From: an uncultured Bryobacteraceae bacterium
GTDB taxonomy: Bacteria; Acidobacteriota; Terriglobia; Bryobacterales; Bryobacteraceae
NCBI GenBank assembly: GCA_937924525.1
Contig: CALDSU010000004.1
Span: 248,001-312,000, forward strand
DNA length: 64,000 bases
Direction of reading: 5' to 3'
Shown: positions 18,745-28,514 of the stretch, piece by piece
Layout: each line of letters starts with the position of its first letter
Numbering within the stretch: position 1 is the first letter of the stretch
Position numbers and translations under genes: made by a program
Notes under the pieces: generated by a model
What the model was told of the DNA's origin: nothing
Database searches by the model: none
What the model saw: the letters and a program-made list of their open reading frames with translations, nothing else

Positions 18745-20526
18745 TTACCGCGGGATCACCGGCAGAAGAATGTGCGAGGCGCGCCGCGCGTCGTGATAGA
18801 CCGTTTGCTGCGCGACGCGCACCGCGGCCGACGTGCCGAACGGTTCGCCCGTGTTCGGGTTGCGGTCGAATTGCGGGAAGTGGCTGCTGGTAAGGTCGAC
18901 CCGCAGGCGGTGGCCCTTGCGGAACAGGTTGCTGGTGCCGACCAGGTCAATCGTGAACTCGTAGATCTTGCCGGGCTCCATCAGTTTCGGCCGGCTGAGC
19001 GACTCGCGATAGCGGGCGCGGACGATGCCCTCGGCCATCTGATAGGCGTGGCCGTCGGGATAGACGTCCACCAGTTTGGCGACGAAGTCGGTGTCAGGCG
19101 CATCGGACGAAGCGTGGAGGACCACCTTGACCGGGCCGGTGACTTCCAGATCCTCCGTCAGGAAATCCGAGGTGTACACGAGGACATCGGGACGGGCTTC
19201 GATCGGACGCTGGTCCATGGGACCGGCGGGCGTCGGGGTGCCGCAGCAATTGTTGCCGCCGATGCTCGGCACGGGGTGGTCGGGGTCGTAGCGAAAACGG
19301 TCGGCGGGCGAGGAGGCAGGCGGGAGGTCCCAGGAAAGCCGCCCGTCGCCGCGATCGCTGTTGGCGCGTCCGCTGGAATGGAAGTACATCTTGCGGTATT
19401 GGGTGCGCGCGAGCGGATATTCGTTTTCCTGCCGCCACACGTTCTCGCCCATCACAAAGAGGGTCACCGGCGGTTCCCCGTCGAGGCCGTTGCGCACCCC
19501 TTTCAGCCAGTAGTCGAAGAAGCGCAGCGCCACCGCGTCCACGTCCACGTGGGCGGTGGGACCGAAATCCAGGTCGCCGAACTTGCGCGAGGAACCGTGA
19601 CCCCAGGCGCCGATGAGCAGACGGCTCTGGCGGCGCGCCGTTTCGGACTTGCCCTGCTGGGCCATCCCGGTGTAGCCGTTCAGCGTGCCCTGGCTGAAAA
19701 TGTCGAACCAGCCGCCCGCCGAGTAGGCCGGGATCTCCAGCTGGTCGAACACCTCCTCGACGTTGATTTTCTTCCAGTAGTCGTCGTAATCGGGATGGGC
19801 GATCCAGTCGCGCCAGAACTGGGCGCGCCGGCCGAGCAGTTCCTGCATGTGCAGCAGGGGCAGGTGCCAGAGCACTTTGTCGTAGCTCAAGCTGGCGGGT
19901 CCGCCCGGCAGCGTGTGGGGGCCGGTGTTCTGCATCACGCGCGACTCTTGGCGGACGGGTCCCCAGCCGAAGTTGAACGAAAGCCGCCAGCCGCCGTTGA
20001 GCGTGATCCAGTTGTGATAGAGGCTGGTGGAGGCCACGCGCGGGAAGATGCAGACCAGGTGGGGCGGCTTGGCCATCGCCGCGCGCCACTGCACATGGCC
20101 GAGGTACGAGCCGCCTTCCATGCCGACCTTGCCGTTGGACCATTCCTGCTTGGCCGCCCATTCGACCGTGTCGTAACCGTCTTCGATGTCGTTGCGAAAC
20201 GGTTCCCACTTGCCTTCGGATTCGTGGCGTCCGCGGACGTCCTGCAAAACGAAGACGTAGCCGCGGCGGGCGTAGAACACCGCGTCGGAAAAAGCGCTGG
20301 GATAGCGTTCCGAAGAATACGGCGTGCGGCTGACCAGCACCGGGTATTTGCCCGGCTGAGCCGGCCGGTAGATGTCGGCAAAGAGCTTTACGCCGTCGCG
20401 CATCGGGATGGGCGCCAGATTTTCCATGACGACATCGTTGGTGGGCGGATAAGCCTCGGGGAACCGGACGGGCGCGGCGGCCCAGGCCACCGTGGAGACA
20501 GCGACCAGAACAGAAAGGCGCAACAT
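18745..20526 (-). CDS. CocE/NonD-type secreted serine hydrolase (S15 family)
   Basis: A 593-residue alpha/beta hydrolase with a C-terminal jelly-roll, like cocaine esterase and X-Pro dipeptidyl-peptidases. It has a signal peptide (MLRLSVLVAVSTVAWA). The nucleophile lies in GMEGGSYLGH, the acid is probably in SDAPDTDFVAKL and the His in SSHFPQFDRN. Related proteins cleave acyl esters or N-acylated amino acids, or remove X-Pro dipeptides. The substrate cannot be told from sequence. It is followed on the same strand by the two-domain MBL protein after 39 bases. Confidence 0.9.
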   Translation of the reverse strand: MLRLSVLVAVSTVAWAAAPVRFPEAYPPTNDVVMENLAPIPMRDGVKLFADIYRPAQPGKYPVLVSRTPYSSERYPSAFSDAVFYARRGYVFVLQDVRGRHESEGKWEPFRNDIEDGYDTVEWAAKQEWSNGKVGMEGGSYLGHVQWRAAMAKPPHLVCIFPRVASTSLYHNWITLNGGWRLSFNFGWGPVRQESRVMQNTGPHTLPGGPASLSYDKVLWHLPLLHMQELLGRRAQFWRDWIAHPDYDDYWKKINVEEVFDQLEIPAYSAGGWFDIFSQGTLNGYTGMAQQGKSETARRQSRLLIGAWGHGSSRKFGDLDFGPTAHVDVDAVALRFFDYWLKGVRNGLDGEPPVTLFVMGENVWRQENEYPLARTQYRKMYFHSSGRANSDRGDGRLSWDLPPASSPADRFRYDPDHPVPSIGGNNCCGTPTPAGPMDQRPIEARPDVLVYTSDFLTEDLEVTGPVKVVLHASSDAPDTDFVAKLVDVYPDGHAYQMAEGIVRARYRESLSRPKLMEPGKIYEFTIDLVGTSNLFRKGHRLRVDLTSSHFPQFDRNPNTGEPFGTSAAVRVAQQTVYHDARRASHILLPVIPR

Positions 20527-20664
20527 AGAAGAGAAAACGCTACCAGACGCGGGCCTGCCTCGGCAACTCCCGTTGGCTAGCCGTGGCGAAGGTGCATGGG
20601 CATCCGCCGGCCCTGGGGAAGCAAAGGGGAAAGACGCCGCGGAGGCGCGCCAAAGCGCTCATGC

Positions 20665-20670
20665 TATACT
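20665..20670 (+). promoter_or_regulatory. Possible -10 box before the zinc-ribbon gene
   Basis: TATACT, five of six to consensus, 23 bases upstream of the preferred ATG. No strong -35 box was recognised. Confidence 0.35.
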
Positions 20671-20693
20671 CCGGGCGAGGTCGCAGACGCTCG

Positions 20694-21590
20694 ATGCAGT
20701 GTTCGCAGTGTGGAACGGTTTCGACGCCTGGGTCAAGGTTTTGTGAAGGTTGCGGGAGCAAGTTGGAGGCGGCGAGCGCACCCTTTCCGGCGAAGCCCGC
20801 CGCCCCGCCCGGCGGTGTACCGGCGCCTCGTCAGGCGCCGGGCGTTCCGAAGGCTTTGGTCGTTTCCATTCTGTTCCTCCTGGTAGGCGGGGCGGCGGGC
20901 TATTACGGCTACCAGGTGTATCGCACGCGGCTGGCGAGGCAAGCGGCGGAACCGACGCCGCCCCCGCTGGCCGTGGCGGAACCGGTCGCTCCGGCGGCGG
21001 AAACTCCCATTCCAGCAGTCCCGGTTCCCGAAGCGCCGGTGACCGCGGAGGCGCCACCACCCGCTCCGCCTCCGGTTCGCGCTCCGGAACCGGCCCCCTC
21101 CCGGCCTGCGCCGTCACGACCGAGGCAGCCCATGGCCTCCGCGCCGGCAATCCCGGCGGTGGCGGGGGCGGTGGCTGATGACCCTGAGCCGGCGCCGGCG
21201 CCACAGTTGCCCGCCGTTGCTTCGCCTGCTCCCGCGCCCGCCCCCACCCGGGTGGAAATCCTCAAACCGGATCCCGGCAGCCAGAGTCCGGCTCCGCCTC
21301 CCGTTACCCCTGCGCCGCCGAAGCCCGCTTACACCGGGCCCCCCGCAGGAACCATCATCTGGTCCGGCCGGGTGGACAAGGGAGAAACGATCGAGATTAG
21401 CGGCGGTCAGGCATCGTCCGGGTCCGTGCATGGAAAGCTTCCCGGCGTTCCGGTTTCGATCAATCTGGATGTCCGGGAGTTTGCGATCGCGGAAGCGCCC
21501 GGACCTCGCAACAACTGGTCCAAACTGGTGTTTCGCAGCCGCAACCGCCGTCATACCGTCGTGACGGTGGAGTGGAAGGTGCTCAACTGA
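20694..21590 (+). CDS. Zinc-ribbon membrane protein with long Pro-rich region
   Basis: A 298-residue protein with three parts. Residues 1-25 are a zinc ribbon (CSQCGTV...CEGCG). A single membrane segment (ALVVSILFLLVGGAAGYYGY) follows at about 50-75. About 130 residues of Ala/Pro repeats then lead to a C-terminal beta-rich domain of about 75 residues with IIWSGRVDKGETIEI. The layout suggests the ribbon in the cytoplasm and the C-terminal domain outside on a Pro-rich stalk. Function is unknown. An upstream in-frame ATG exists but has no ribosome site. It is followed at once by a glycine-zipper protein, perhaps in the same transcript. Confidence 0.8.
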   Translation: MQCSQCGTVSTPGSRFCEGCGSKLEAASAPFPAKPAAPPGGVPAPRQAPGVPKALVVSILFLLVGGAAGYYGYQVYRTRLARQAAEPTPPPLAVAEPVAPAAETPIPAVPVPEAPVTAEAPPPAPPPVRAPEPAPSRPAPSRPRQPMASAPAIPAVAGAVADDPEPAPAPQLPAVASPAPAPAPTRVEILKPDPGSQSPAPPPVTPAPPKPAYTGPPAGTIIWSGRVDKGETIEISGGQASSGSVHGKLPGVPVSINLDVREFAIAEAPGPRNNWSKLVFRSRNRRHTVVTVEWKVLN

Positions 21591-21609
21591 TACCAAAGGA
21601 AACGTGATT

Positions 21610-22191
21610 ATGGCGTGGAAATATGCAATCGCGCTGGCGGGCGCATGGCTGCTCTGGACTCCCGGAGTCCGCGCGGCGGACCTTTCGCAGGATACCGCCT
21701 TCCGGGTGAAACTGCTGAGCCCCATCAGCACGGAAACGAACAAGAAGGGCGACCGGATCAACGCGCAGGTGCTCAGCCCGGCCGAATTTCAGGGCGCTAT
21801 TCTGGAGGGCGAGGTCAAGGAATCGAAGAGCGGCGCCAAGCTCAAGGGCACCTCGGTGCTGAACTTCACCTTTGACACGCTGAACCATCAGTCGCAGGCA
21901 ATTCCCGTCCGTTCCACCATCACTTCGATGGTGAACTCCAAGGGCAAAGAGAACGTCGACGAGGAAGGCCGGGTGATCCGCAAGAAGAACAACCTGGGAA
22001 AGGCGGCCGCGGCGACTGCGGGCGGAGCGCTGCTCGGAGCCATCATCGGCGGCGGTAAGGGCGCGGCGATCGGCGCGGGCGTGGGCGCGGCGGCATCCAT
22101 CGCCCTGATTCAGTTCGGCACGCGCGGGCCGAACATCACCTTCGCCGAAGGCAGCGAGTTCCGGCTCATGGTGCAGGAAATCAAGCGGTAG
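21610..22191 (+). CDS. Exported glycine-zipper protein
   Basis: A 193-residue protein with a signal peptide (MAWKYAIALAGAWLLWTPGVRA). The middle (about 27-115) is a beta-rich domain with regular hydrophobic alternation. Residues about 133-172 are a Gly/Ala zipper (GGALLGAIIGGGKGAAIGAG) typical of outer-membrane-associated or membrane-inserting proteins. The ATG is preferred over the GTG two codons earlier because AAAGGA lies 9 bases before it. The function is not known; it may act with the zinc-ribbon protein upstream. Confidence 0.8.
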   Translation: MAWKYAIALAGAWLLWTPGVRAADLSQDTAFRVKLLSPISTETNKKGDRINAQVLSPAEFQGAILEGEVKESKSGAKLKGTSVLNFTFDTLNHQSQAIPVRSTITSMVNSKGKENVDEEGRVIRKKNNLGKAAAATAGGALLGAIIGGGKGAAIGAGVGAAASIALIQFGTRGPNITFAEGSEFRLMVQEIKR

Positions 22192-22295
22192 CGTCAACCC
22201 CGCCCGGCCCGCCGGTAACGGCGGCCGGAGCGGGTAACCAGCGCCGCTCCATGGCAGAGACCGGGTCGGCTCGGGCGCTTCCCCGGACCTCTCCG

Positions 22296-23060
22296 CTATG
22301 CTTCCTCGGCGACCACCGGGTTGGAAAGCCGGCCCAGCCCGGCGATTTCCACCGTCACGGTTTGTCCTGGACGCATGGGTCCGACGCCCGCCGGTGTACC
22401 GGTCAGCACCAGGTCCCCAGGCTCCAGGGTAAGGAAAGCGGTCATATACGCCAGCACGCGCGGGACCGAAAAAATCATATCGGTTACCGGCCCGTCCTGT
22501 TTCACTTCCCCGTCCAGCAGCGTGCGGACCCGCAGTTGCTCGAAGGGCACCTCCTGCCGGCGCAGGATTTCCGGACCGCACGGGCAGAAGGTGTCGAACC
22601 CCTTGCCGCGGGTCCACTGGCCGTCCTTGCGCTGCAGGTCGCGCGCGGTTACGTCGTTGGCGCAGGTGAATCCCAGAACGAAGTCCCAGGCCTCTTCTTC
22701 CCGGAGTTTCCGCGCCCGCCGGCCCATCACCAGCGCCAGTTCGCCCTCGAAGTGGACATTCTCTGAGAGACGCGGCGCGACAATGGGATCGCCGTCTCCG
22801 ATCAGCGAAGACGGCGGCTTCAGAAAGATCAGCGGCTCCTCCGGCACCGGATTGCCCAACTCTTTGGCGTGGTCCACGTAGTTGCGTCCCACGCACACGA
22901 TTTTGGAGGGGGCGCAGGGCGCCAGCAGCTTGACGTCGCCGAGCGGATGGGCCCGCCCGCGGGCGGCCGCCAGCAGCGATGCTGTTTCGTATACGGTATT
23001 TCCCTCGCGTACGCCGAAGCCTTCGTAACCGGCGGTGCGGAAACGTACCAGTGATTCCAT
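22296..23060 (-). CDS. Fumarylacetoacetate hydrolase-family enzyme
   Basis: A 254-residue FAH-domain protein. Metal ligands sit in [12 protein letters not shown] (the Glu pair) and [12 protein letters not shown] (the Asp). [12 protein letters not shown] and [14 protein letters not shown] are family hallmarks. Members cleave C-C bonds or isomerise and hydrate keto acids: acylpyruvases, 2-hydroxyhepta-2,4-diene-1,7-dioate isomerases, and sugar-acid lyases acting on 2-keto-3-deoxy acids. The neighbours do not settle the substrate. The frame runs upstream for 68 codons with no start signal, so the ATG giving MESLVRF was chosen. Confidence 0.9.
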   Translation of the reverse strand: MESLVRFRTAGYEGFGVREGNTVYETASLLAAARGRAHPLGDVKLLAPCAPSKIVCVGRNYVDHAKELGNPVPEEPLIFLKPPSSLIGDGDPIVAPRLSENVHFEGELALVMGRRARKLREEEAWDFVLGFTCANDVTARDLQRKDGQWTRGKGFDTFCPCGPEILRRQEVPFEQLRVRTLLDGEVKQDGPVTDMIFSVPRVLAYMTAFLTLEPGDLVLTGTPAGVGPMRPGQTVTVEIAGLGRLSNPVVAEEA

Positions 23061-23146
23061 ACGGGTGTTTGCTCTCCTGGCCACAACGGGTATCCGCCGG
23101 CCGGTGGCCCGCGGAAACTTCCATGCTCGCACGGTTCGAGTGGACC

Positions 23147-23272
23147 TTAGGAGCTTGTTCAAAAACGCGGGGACGGGCAACTCTGCCCACTCGGGTTGAG
23201 CATAGGCCTCTGATTTTCGCTTGTTGCGCCTCGGGGCGGAGCATCCTGTCCCGGTTTTCCACAAGCTCTTAG
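23147..23272. mobile_element. Possible small inverted-repeat element (MITE-like) with TTAG flanks
   Basis: A 118-base unit from GAGCTTGT (23151) to ACAAGCTC (23268), perfect 8-bp terminal inverted repeats. The match continues imperfectly inward as TTCAAAAACGCGGGGAC against GTCCCGGTTTTCC. TTAG occurs on both sides (23147-23150 and 23269-23272), like a 4-base target duplication. Inside is a GGGCA/TGCCC hairpin and no gene. The right TTAG overlaps the possible -10 box of the next gene. A single copy is seen, so mobility is inferred. Confidence 0.45.
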
Positions 23273-23281
23273 AATGGGGTC

Positions 23282-23491
23282 ATGGGGCGGATGTTGATAA
23301 CCGCGGGAATCATCCTGGTGATCATTGGCCTGATTGTCATGTTCGGCGAACGGCTTCCCCTGCGATTGGGCCGCCTCCCGGGCGACATCGAAGTGCGGGG
23401 CAAAAACTCGGTTTTCTATTTCCCTCTCATGACCTGCGTCCTGCTGAGCGTGGTGCTGTCGGTGGTGATGTGGCTGCTGCGCAAGTTCTGA
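23282..23491 (+). CDS. DUF2905 small membrane protein
   Basis: A 69-residue protein with two membrane segments (residues about 4-22 and 46-64) separated by a basic loop with RLPGDIEVRG, the hallmark of DUF2905. The length fits the family. Its function is unknown in any organism I know of. A TAGAAT hexamer ends 6 bases before the ATG with no Shine-Dalgarno, and it overlaps the right edge of the possible inverted-repeat element. Confidence 0.92.
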   Translation: MGRMLITAGIILVIIGLIVMFGERLPLRLGRLPGDIEVRGKNSVFYFPLMTCVLLSVVLSVVMWLLRKF

Positions 23492-23527
23492 CCGGCGCGG
23501 CCGGCCGCGTGATAGCTTAGTCGAAGC

Positions 23528-24412
23528 ATGACTCGCCGCACCGTTCTCGGCACGCTTGCCGCAGCATCCGCCATGGCCGACTCCAAACCTGCTTACCGGA
23601 TTTACGATCCGCACGTGCACATCTGGGTGCGGAGCCCCCAATACCCGTGGGCCGAGGAAACCACGCATCCGCCCACCGAAGACCGGACGCCGGAGATGCT
23701 GCTGGAGTTGATGCGCGAGAACGGCGTGGCCGGCACCGTGCTCATCCAGGTGATCCATTACCGCTGGGACAACCGCTACGTCGCCGACACGCTGAAGAAG
23801 TACCCCGGGCTGTTCCGCGGCGTGGCCCGCGTCAATCCGCAGGACCCGGCCGCCCCGGATCATCTTTCCCGCCTGGTGGAGGAGCAGGGCTTTCACGGCG
23901 TGCGCATCAGCCCCGGCGCCGACGCGAGCGGCGACTGGATCCGCGGTCCGCTGATGCCCCCGCTTTGGCGGCGCTGCCTCGATCTCCAAACGCCCATGAC
24001 CGTGCTGGCGCCCGTGGTCCGCATGCCCGACGTGGAGAAACTGATCGAGCGCTATCCCGAGCTCACCGTGGTGATCGATCACATGGCCGACTCGCCCGTG
24101 GACCGGCCCGCCGAACTCGACAAACTGCTGGCCCTCCAGCGCTACCCCAGGGTGTTCGTCAAGATCTCGCACACCTGGTCGCTGTCGAAACAGGCATACC
24201 CCTGGCGGGACACCCACGCCCAGGTCAAGCGGCTCTATGACACGTTCGGGCCGCAGCGCCTGATGTGGGGCACCGACTGGCCCGTCAGCCTGCGCCACGC
24301 CACCTACGCCCAGACACTGCACCTGGTGCAGAAGGAACTCGCCTTCCTCAATGAAGACGACAAGGCGTGGATTCTGTCGAAAACCGTAGAGCGGGTCTGG
24401 CCGTTCTCCTGA
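23528..24412 (+). CDS. Amidohydrolase-2 family metal-dependent hydrolase
   Basis: A 294-residue TIM-barrel hydrolase (PF04909). It has a probable twin-arginine signal (MTRRTVLGTLAAASA). Metal ligands are DPHVHIW near the N-terminus, the His of VVIDHMAD and the Asp of LMWGTDWP. Relatives act on lactones and on dicarboxylic and aromatic acids, such as pyrone lactonases and L-fuconolactone or sugar lactone hydrolases. A sugar-lactone substrate would fit the carbohydrate genes nearby, but that is inference. It converges on selB. Confidence 0.88.
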   Translation: MTRRTVLGTLAAASAMADSKPAYRIYDPHVHIWVRSPQYPWAEETTHPPTEDRTPEMLLELMRENGVAGTVLIQVIHYRWDNRYVADTLKKYPGLFRGVARVNPQDPAAPDHLSRLVEEQGFHGVRISPGADASGDWIRGPLMPPLWRRCLDLQTPMTVLAPVVRMPDVEKLIERYPELTVVIDHMADSPVDRPAELDKLLALQRYPRVFVKISHTWSLSKQAYPWRDTHAQVKRLYDTFGPQRLMWGTDWPVSLRHATYAQTLHLVQKELAFLNEDDKAWILSKTVERVWPFS

Positions 24413-24511
24413 GCGGGCGAGCGATCCGCTCTGACTCATGATGGTCGGGTGGCGCGGGCGCCTAAGCCCTCCCGTGGGGCGGGTCTTGCCCGGCGGAGCG
24501 GCAGGGCTACG

Positions 24512-26386
24512 CTACAGCACCACGCGGGCGTCGCCGTCGCGGCGCGTCACCCGTTCGCGGTCCAGGTATTCCAGCAGCGGGATGGCGTACTTGCGCGAGA
24601 TTCCGGTCCAGTCCTTGAACTGGGGCACCAGAAACCGTTCTCCTTTGCGCCCGGCCAGCAGCGCTCGCAGGGAGGCGATCGCGGTCTGGTGAAACACCAG
24701 GTCCTCGCTGATTCGGGTCAGCCGTCCCTCGCGGATGAGGATTTGCAACAACGACCGCGCGCGTCCGGACTCTACACCGGCGGCGGCCAGCACTTCGGCG
24801 ACCGGAGGCACGGCCAGCCCCGCCGACCGGAAAGCCTCTTCGATAGCGGCGCGCGCTCGCTCCTCGTCTTCCCTCAAGACCAGTTTGTGGCTCGCCAGCC
24901 GGACCAGATCGCCGGCGGCGACTACGTGGTTCGCCGCCGCCAGCAGGGCGTCGACTACGAAAAGGGGCGCGCCCGCCAGTTCCCCGGTCCGCACTTCCTG
25001 CTTCGGCATCCCCGGCAAGAGGGGGTTGGCCCGGTGGAACGCGCTCAGCGCTTGGGTAATCCGCGCCGCCTGCGCGCGGAACCATTCCGCGTCCAGCAGC
25101 CAGAACTCGGGTTGCCTGAGGCAAACCACCGCGGGCGAGGCGGCCGCCGCTTCCAGTTCACGCTCCGTCATGCCGGTGCGGGCGATCAACCAGGCGCGGC
25201 CGCAGCCGAACTTCGCCTCCCGCACGAGCAGCGCAGCGCGCTCAGCGGGCGTGCCGGTCCGCAGCGTTCGCAGCCGCGCATCGAGATCGTCGGCGCGGCG
25301 GTAGCGGCGGACGCCCAAATCCACCACCACGCCGCCTCCGATCGTGACGACCGGCGAAAAGCGCCGGATGATGAAGCGGTCTCCGGGGAGCAGCTGGGCC
25401 GGGTCCCGCAGCACCAGGCGCGCGAATGCGGACTGGCCCGGCTCCAGCGCCGTGCGCCCCCGGAAAAACCGGACCTCCGCCTCAATCTCGGCCGCCGCGG
25501 CGTGCAGGTGGACCGGCGTCCGGGAACGCATGGCTTTGCCCGCCGACGGCAGCAGGTGCAACTCGGCTTCGAACGCCTGCACGGGCGGGAACAGCCCGAC
25601 GTGCGTCAGCGTCATGCCGCGGTGGAGTTCGGAAGTCTCGACGTCCGCCAGGTTCAAGGCGGTGCGTTGCCCGGCGACCGCGCGCGCAGCCGCCTGCCCG
25701 TGCACCTGGATCCCCCGCACCCGCACCCGCCGGCCCAAGGGATGGATCTCCACCTCGTCGTCCTTGCCCACCGAGCCGGATACGAGCGTGCCGGTCACCA
25801 CGGTGCCGAAACCCCGCATCGTGAAGGCGCGATCCACCGGGAGGCGGAACCACCGGGAAGCATCCTTCTCGCGAACCTCGCCCGCCAGGCGAATCAATTC
25901 CGCGCGCAGGCGGTCTAAACCTTGGCCGGTGATTGCGCTGACGGGCACCACAGGCGCGCCCTCCAAAAACGAACCGGCGACGAACTCCTCCACCTCCATC
26001 CGAACCAGTTCGACCAGTTCCGCCTCCACCAGGTCGCACTTGGTCAGCACCACCACCCCGCGCTGGATGCCGAGCATGCGGCAGATCTCGAAGTGCTCGC
26101 GGGTTTGCGGCTTGATCGATTCATCGGCCGCCACCACCAGCAGCACCAGGTCGATGCCGCCCGCCCCGGCCAGCATGTTCCGGACGAAACGTTCGTGCCC
26201 GGGAACATCGACGAAACCGATGCGGATCTCCGGCGTCAGCTCCAAGTGAGCGAAGCCCAAGTCGATGGTGATGCCCCGGCGTTTCTCTTCTGCCAGGCGG
26301 TCCGGATCGATTCCCGTCAGCGCCCGCACCAGCGCGCTCTTGCCGTGGTCGATGTGCCCGGCGGTCCCGGCGATAATATGTTTCAT
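24512..26386 (-). CDS. selB: Selenocysteine-specific elongation factor SelB
   Basis: Delivers selenocysteinyl-tRNA to UGA codons marked by a SECIS hairpin. The 624-residue protein has the GTPase motifs [19 protein letters not shown] and TKCD, EF-Tu-like domains II and III, and C-terminal winged helices that read the SECIS, ending near [17 protein letters not shown]. No selA, selC, selD or interrupted selenoprotein gene is visible in the window. The start codon overlaps the divergent VWFA gene's ATG by 2 bases, so the selB promoter must lie inside that gene. The frame extends 65 codons upstream without support. Confidence 0.94.
   Translation of the reverse strand: MKHIIAGTAGHIDHGKSALVRALTGIDPDRLAEEKRRGITIDLGFAHLELTPEIRIGFVDVPGHERFVRNMLAGAGGIDLVLLVVAADESIKPQTREHFEICRMLGIQRGVVVLTKCDLVEAELVELVRMEVEEFVAGSFLEGAPVVPVSAITGQGLDRLRAELIRLAGEVREKDASRWFRLPVDRAFTMRGFGTVVTGTLVSGSVGKDDEVEIHPLGRRVRVRGIQVHGQAAARAVAGQRTALNLADVETSELHRGMTLTHVGLFPPVQAFEAELHLLPSAGKAMRSRTPVHLHAAAAEIEAEVRFFRGRTALEPGQSAFARLVLRDPAQLLPGDRFIIRRFSPVVTIGGGVVVDLGVRRYRRADDLDARLRTLRTGTPAERAALLVREAKFGCGRAWLIARTGMTERELEAAAASPAVVCLRQPEFWLLDAEWFRAQAARITQALSAFHRANPLLPGMPKQEVRTGELAGAPLFVVDALLAAANHVVAAGDLVRLASHKLVLREDEERARAAIEEAFRSAGLAVPPVAEVLAAAGVESGRARSLLQILIREGRLTRISEDLVFHQTAIASLRALLAGRKGERFLVPQFKDWTGISRKYAIPLLEYLDRERVTRRDGDARVVL
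26372..26377 (+). promoter_or_regulatory. Possible -10 box of the VWFA gene
   Basis: GATAAT, five of six to consensus, ends 7 bases before the ATG with no Shine-Dalgarno, and lies inside the first codons of selB on the other strand. This supports the chosen start and a leaderless message. Confidence 0.4.
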
Positions 26387-27338
26387 GCCCGTCGTCCTCA
26401 TGCTACTACTGGCGGCCGGCGCCGCTCGGGCGCAGCCGCCGGAGGAGCAGGTTCCCGTCTTCCGCGCGGGCGTCGCCCTGGTGCGCGTGGACGCGCAAGT
26501 AGTGGGGAAGAACGGCCAGCCGCTGGCCGGTCTCCGGCAGGAGGATTTCCTGGTGGAAGACGAAGGCCAGGCGCAGCGCATTGCCTATTTCGGCCGTGAA
26601 TCCGACCCGCTGGACGTGCTGCTGCTGTTGGACGTCAGCGGCAGCATGCGGAAGTCGCTGGAGGAACTGGCCGGCGCGGCGCACGCGGCCCTGCGGGCCC
26701 TCCACCCGCAGGACCGCGCCGCGGTCATGCTGTTCTCCCGCCGCACGGAGGTGGCGCAGGACTTTACCGCGCAAACCGCGGCCCTCGAGCAGGCCCTGCG
26801 CTCGGCCTTGCGCGAAGGCCGGCTCGGTGCGGGAACCCTGTTGAATCCCTGTCTGCGGGAAGCCGCTCGCTTCATGGCGGACCAACCGGTCCGCGGCCGC
26901 CGCGCCATACTGGTGGTCACCGACAACGAGGGTCTGAATTACCAGAGTCCCGACGAGGAGGTGATTGACCAACTGCTGGCCGCCGACACGGTGCTGAACG
27001 CGCTGGTCGTCCGGAACAGCAAACCGTCCAAACCCCGGACCATCGTCAATCCGGACTTCACGCCAGCCAATGTCTTCGGCATCGCCGAAGCGACGGGCGG
27101 CGAGGCGCTGGCGGCGCGGGCCGGGAGCGCCTTCGCGCCGCTGCTTGAGCGGATGCGAACCCGCTACCTGCTGCAATACCCCGCGCCTCAGGCCGAGGCG
27201 GGCGCGTTCCGCCGCATCCGCGTCGATCTGTCCCCCGCGGCCCGCCAGCGTTATCCCGGCGCTCGCGTGCGCGCCCGCTCGGGATACTCCCTCCGCGCGG
27301 CATCATCGGGACCGTCCCCGCAGAGCCCGCCGCCATGA
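26385..27338 (+). CDS. Exported acidobacterial VWFA-related protein
   Basis: A 317-residue secreted protein (signal [15 protein letters not shown]) of the TIGR03436 type, an Acidobacteria-enriched family. Residues about 25-75 form the short leading domain ([27 protein letters not shown] style). A von Willebrand A domain follows, with MIDAS motif DVSGS, then a threonine-type site and a Val/Asn strand further on. A role in protein-protein or surface adhesion is likely. Its stop overlaps the start of the sialidase-like gene (ATGA), linking the two. A second ATG 5 codons later is an alternative start. Confidence 0.88.
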   Translation: MPVVLMLLLAAGAARAQPPEEQVPVFRAGVALVRVDAQVVGKNGQPLAGLRQEDFLVEDEGQAQRIAYFGRESDPLDVLLLLDVSGSMRKSLEELAGAAHAALRALHPQDRAAVMLFSRRTEVAQDFTAQTAALEQALRSALREGRLGAGTLLNPCLREAARFMADQPVRGRRAILVVTDNEGLNYQSPDEEVIDQLLAADTVLNALVVRNSKPSKPRTIVNPDFTPANVFGIAEATGGEALAARAGSAFAPLLERMRTRYLLQYPAPQAEAGAFRRIRVDLSPAARQRYPGARVRARSGYSLRAASSGPSPQSPPP

Positions 27339-28447
27339 TCGAATACCTCGAAAGCCGCATGGTCTATGAGAATCCCCGGCCGCACGTGCATAGCCGCCAT
27401 GGCTACTTCCCCGGCATGGTGCACCTCGGCGGCGACGAACTGCTCTGTCTGTTCGTCCGCTCCGCAGCGTTCGAATCGCCCGACGCCACCACGTGGATCA
27501 CGCGGTCGCGCGACCTGGGCCGCTCCTGGACGCTGGTAGGCCCTCTCTATGACAAGCGCGCCGTGGGGTTCGAAACCAGCGACTCTTTCAAGGCCACCCG
27601 GCTGCGGGACGGTTCGCTGGTGGCGATGGGCTACCGGTTCCACCGGCTGGACCCGGAACAGGGGATCGCTCTGGAAGAGACCGGCGGCATCCTGCCCGGC
27701 GATGTCGTGGTGACGTTCTCCCGCGACCAGGGAACCACCTGGGAGACACCCGCCGTCGTTCCGCGCTCGCGGCCGGAACTTTACGAGGTATCGGGCCCGT
27801 GCGTGGAGACTTCCTCCGGCGCGCTTCTCGCGGTGGGGGCGCTGTTCAAACTGCCGGACGGGACCAACCCCTCCGGACAATGCGGCGTCCTGCTGCGCAG
27901 CCTGGATGGGGGGCGCACCTGGGACGATCGGACGGTGTATTTCCGCGCGCCGCTCGGGAACCTGACCCCATTCGAGGCGCGGCTTTGCGAGATGCAGCCT
28001 GGACGGCTGGTGGCGTTGGTGTGGGCCTACGACTACGCCACCGACCGGCATCACCCCAATCACTTTGCCGTCTCGCACGATGGCGGAGCGACGTGGTCCG
28101 CTCCCATCGACACCGGCAATCCAGGCCAGGCCTCCGGCCTGTTGTACGCGGGCGGCGACCGCCTGCTGACCATCCACGCCCACCGCGGCAGCGAGGCCGG
28201 GATCTTCGTCAGAGTGGTGGATCTTTCCGGCGACGAGTGGCGTCCGGTGGAGGAGTTTAATCTGTTCGGCGCCAACCTCCGCCAGACGCGGGAAGGAATG
28301 TCGATGCGCGAGATGTTCTCGTCCCTGCGCTTCGGGCAGCCGTCGCTGCTGCGCCTGGAAGGCGACGAGTACCTGGCCACCCACTGGAGCGTCGAGGACG
28401 GGCAGGGGAAGATCCGTTCCCACCGGCTGCGAATTCGCTGGCGTTAG
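27335..28447 (+). CDS. Sialidase-like BNR-propeller protein, cytoplasmic
   Basis: A 370-residue six-bladed propeller with at least four Asp boxes ([32 protein letters not shown]). There is no signal peptide. The Arg triad and nucleophile Tyr of true sialidases are not obvious, so exo-sialidase activity is not assured; many such proteins in soil bacteria act on other sugars or are uncharacterised. It overlaps the VWFA gene by 4 bases and precedes an exported relative. Confidence 0.82.
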   Translation: MIEYLESRMVYENPRPHVHSRHGYFPGMVHLGGDELLCLFVRSAAFESPDATTWITRSRDLGRSWTLVGPLYDKRAVGFETSDSFKATRLRDGSLVAMGYRFHRLDPEQGIALEETGGILPGDVVVTFSRDQGTTWETPAVVPRSRPELYEVSGPCVETSSGALLAVGALFKLPDGTNPSGQCGVLLRSLDGGRTWDDRTVYFRAPLGNLTPFEARLCEMQPGRLVALVWAYDYATDRHHPNHFAVSHDGGATWSAPIDTGNPGQASGLLYAGGDRLLTIHAHRGSEAGIFVRVVDLSGDEWRPVEEFNLFGANLRQTREGMSMREMFSSLRFGQPSLLRLEGDEYLATHWSVEDGQGKIRSHRLRIRWR

Positions 28448-28514
28448 CCGGCTCGTTTCACCGCGCCCGCCGCCCACGCCGCGGCCTGCGTGGAACGGTA
28501 GTAAGCTTGCGGTG

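Noticed and set aside
17539-20580. A 1013-codon plus-strand open frame
   Set aside because: It lies opposite the MBL and CocE-type genes, which have clear motifs. Very long antisense frames are usual in high-GC DNA. It has no domain and no ribosome site.
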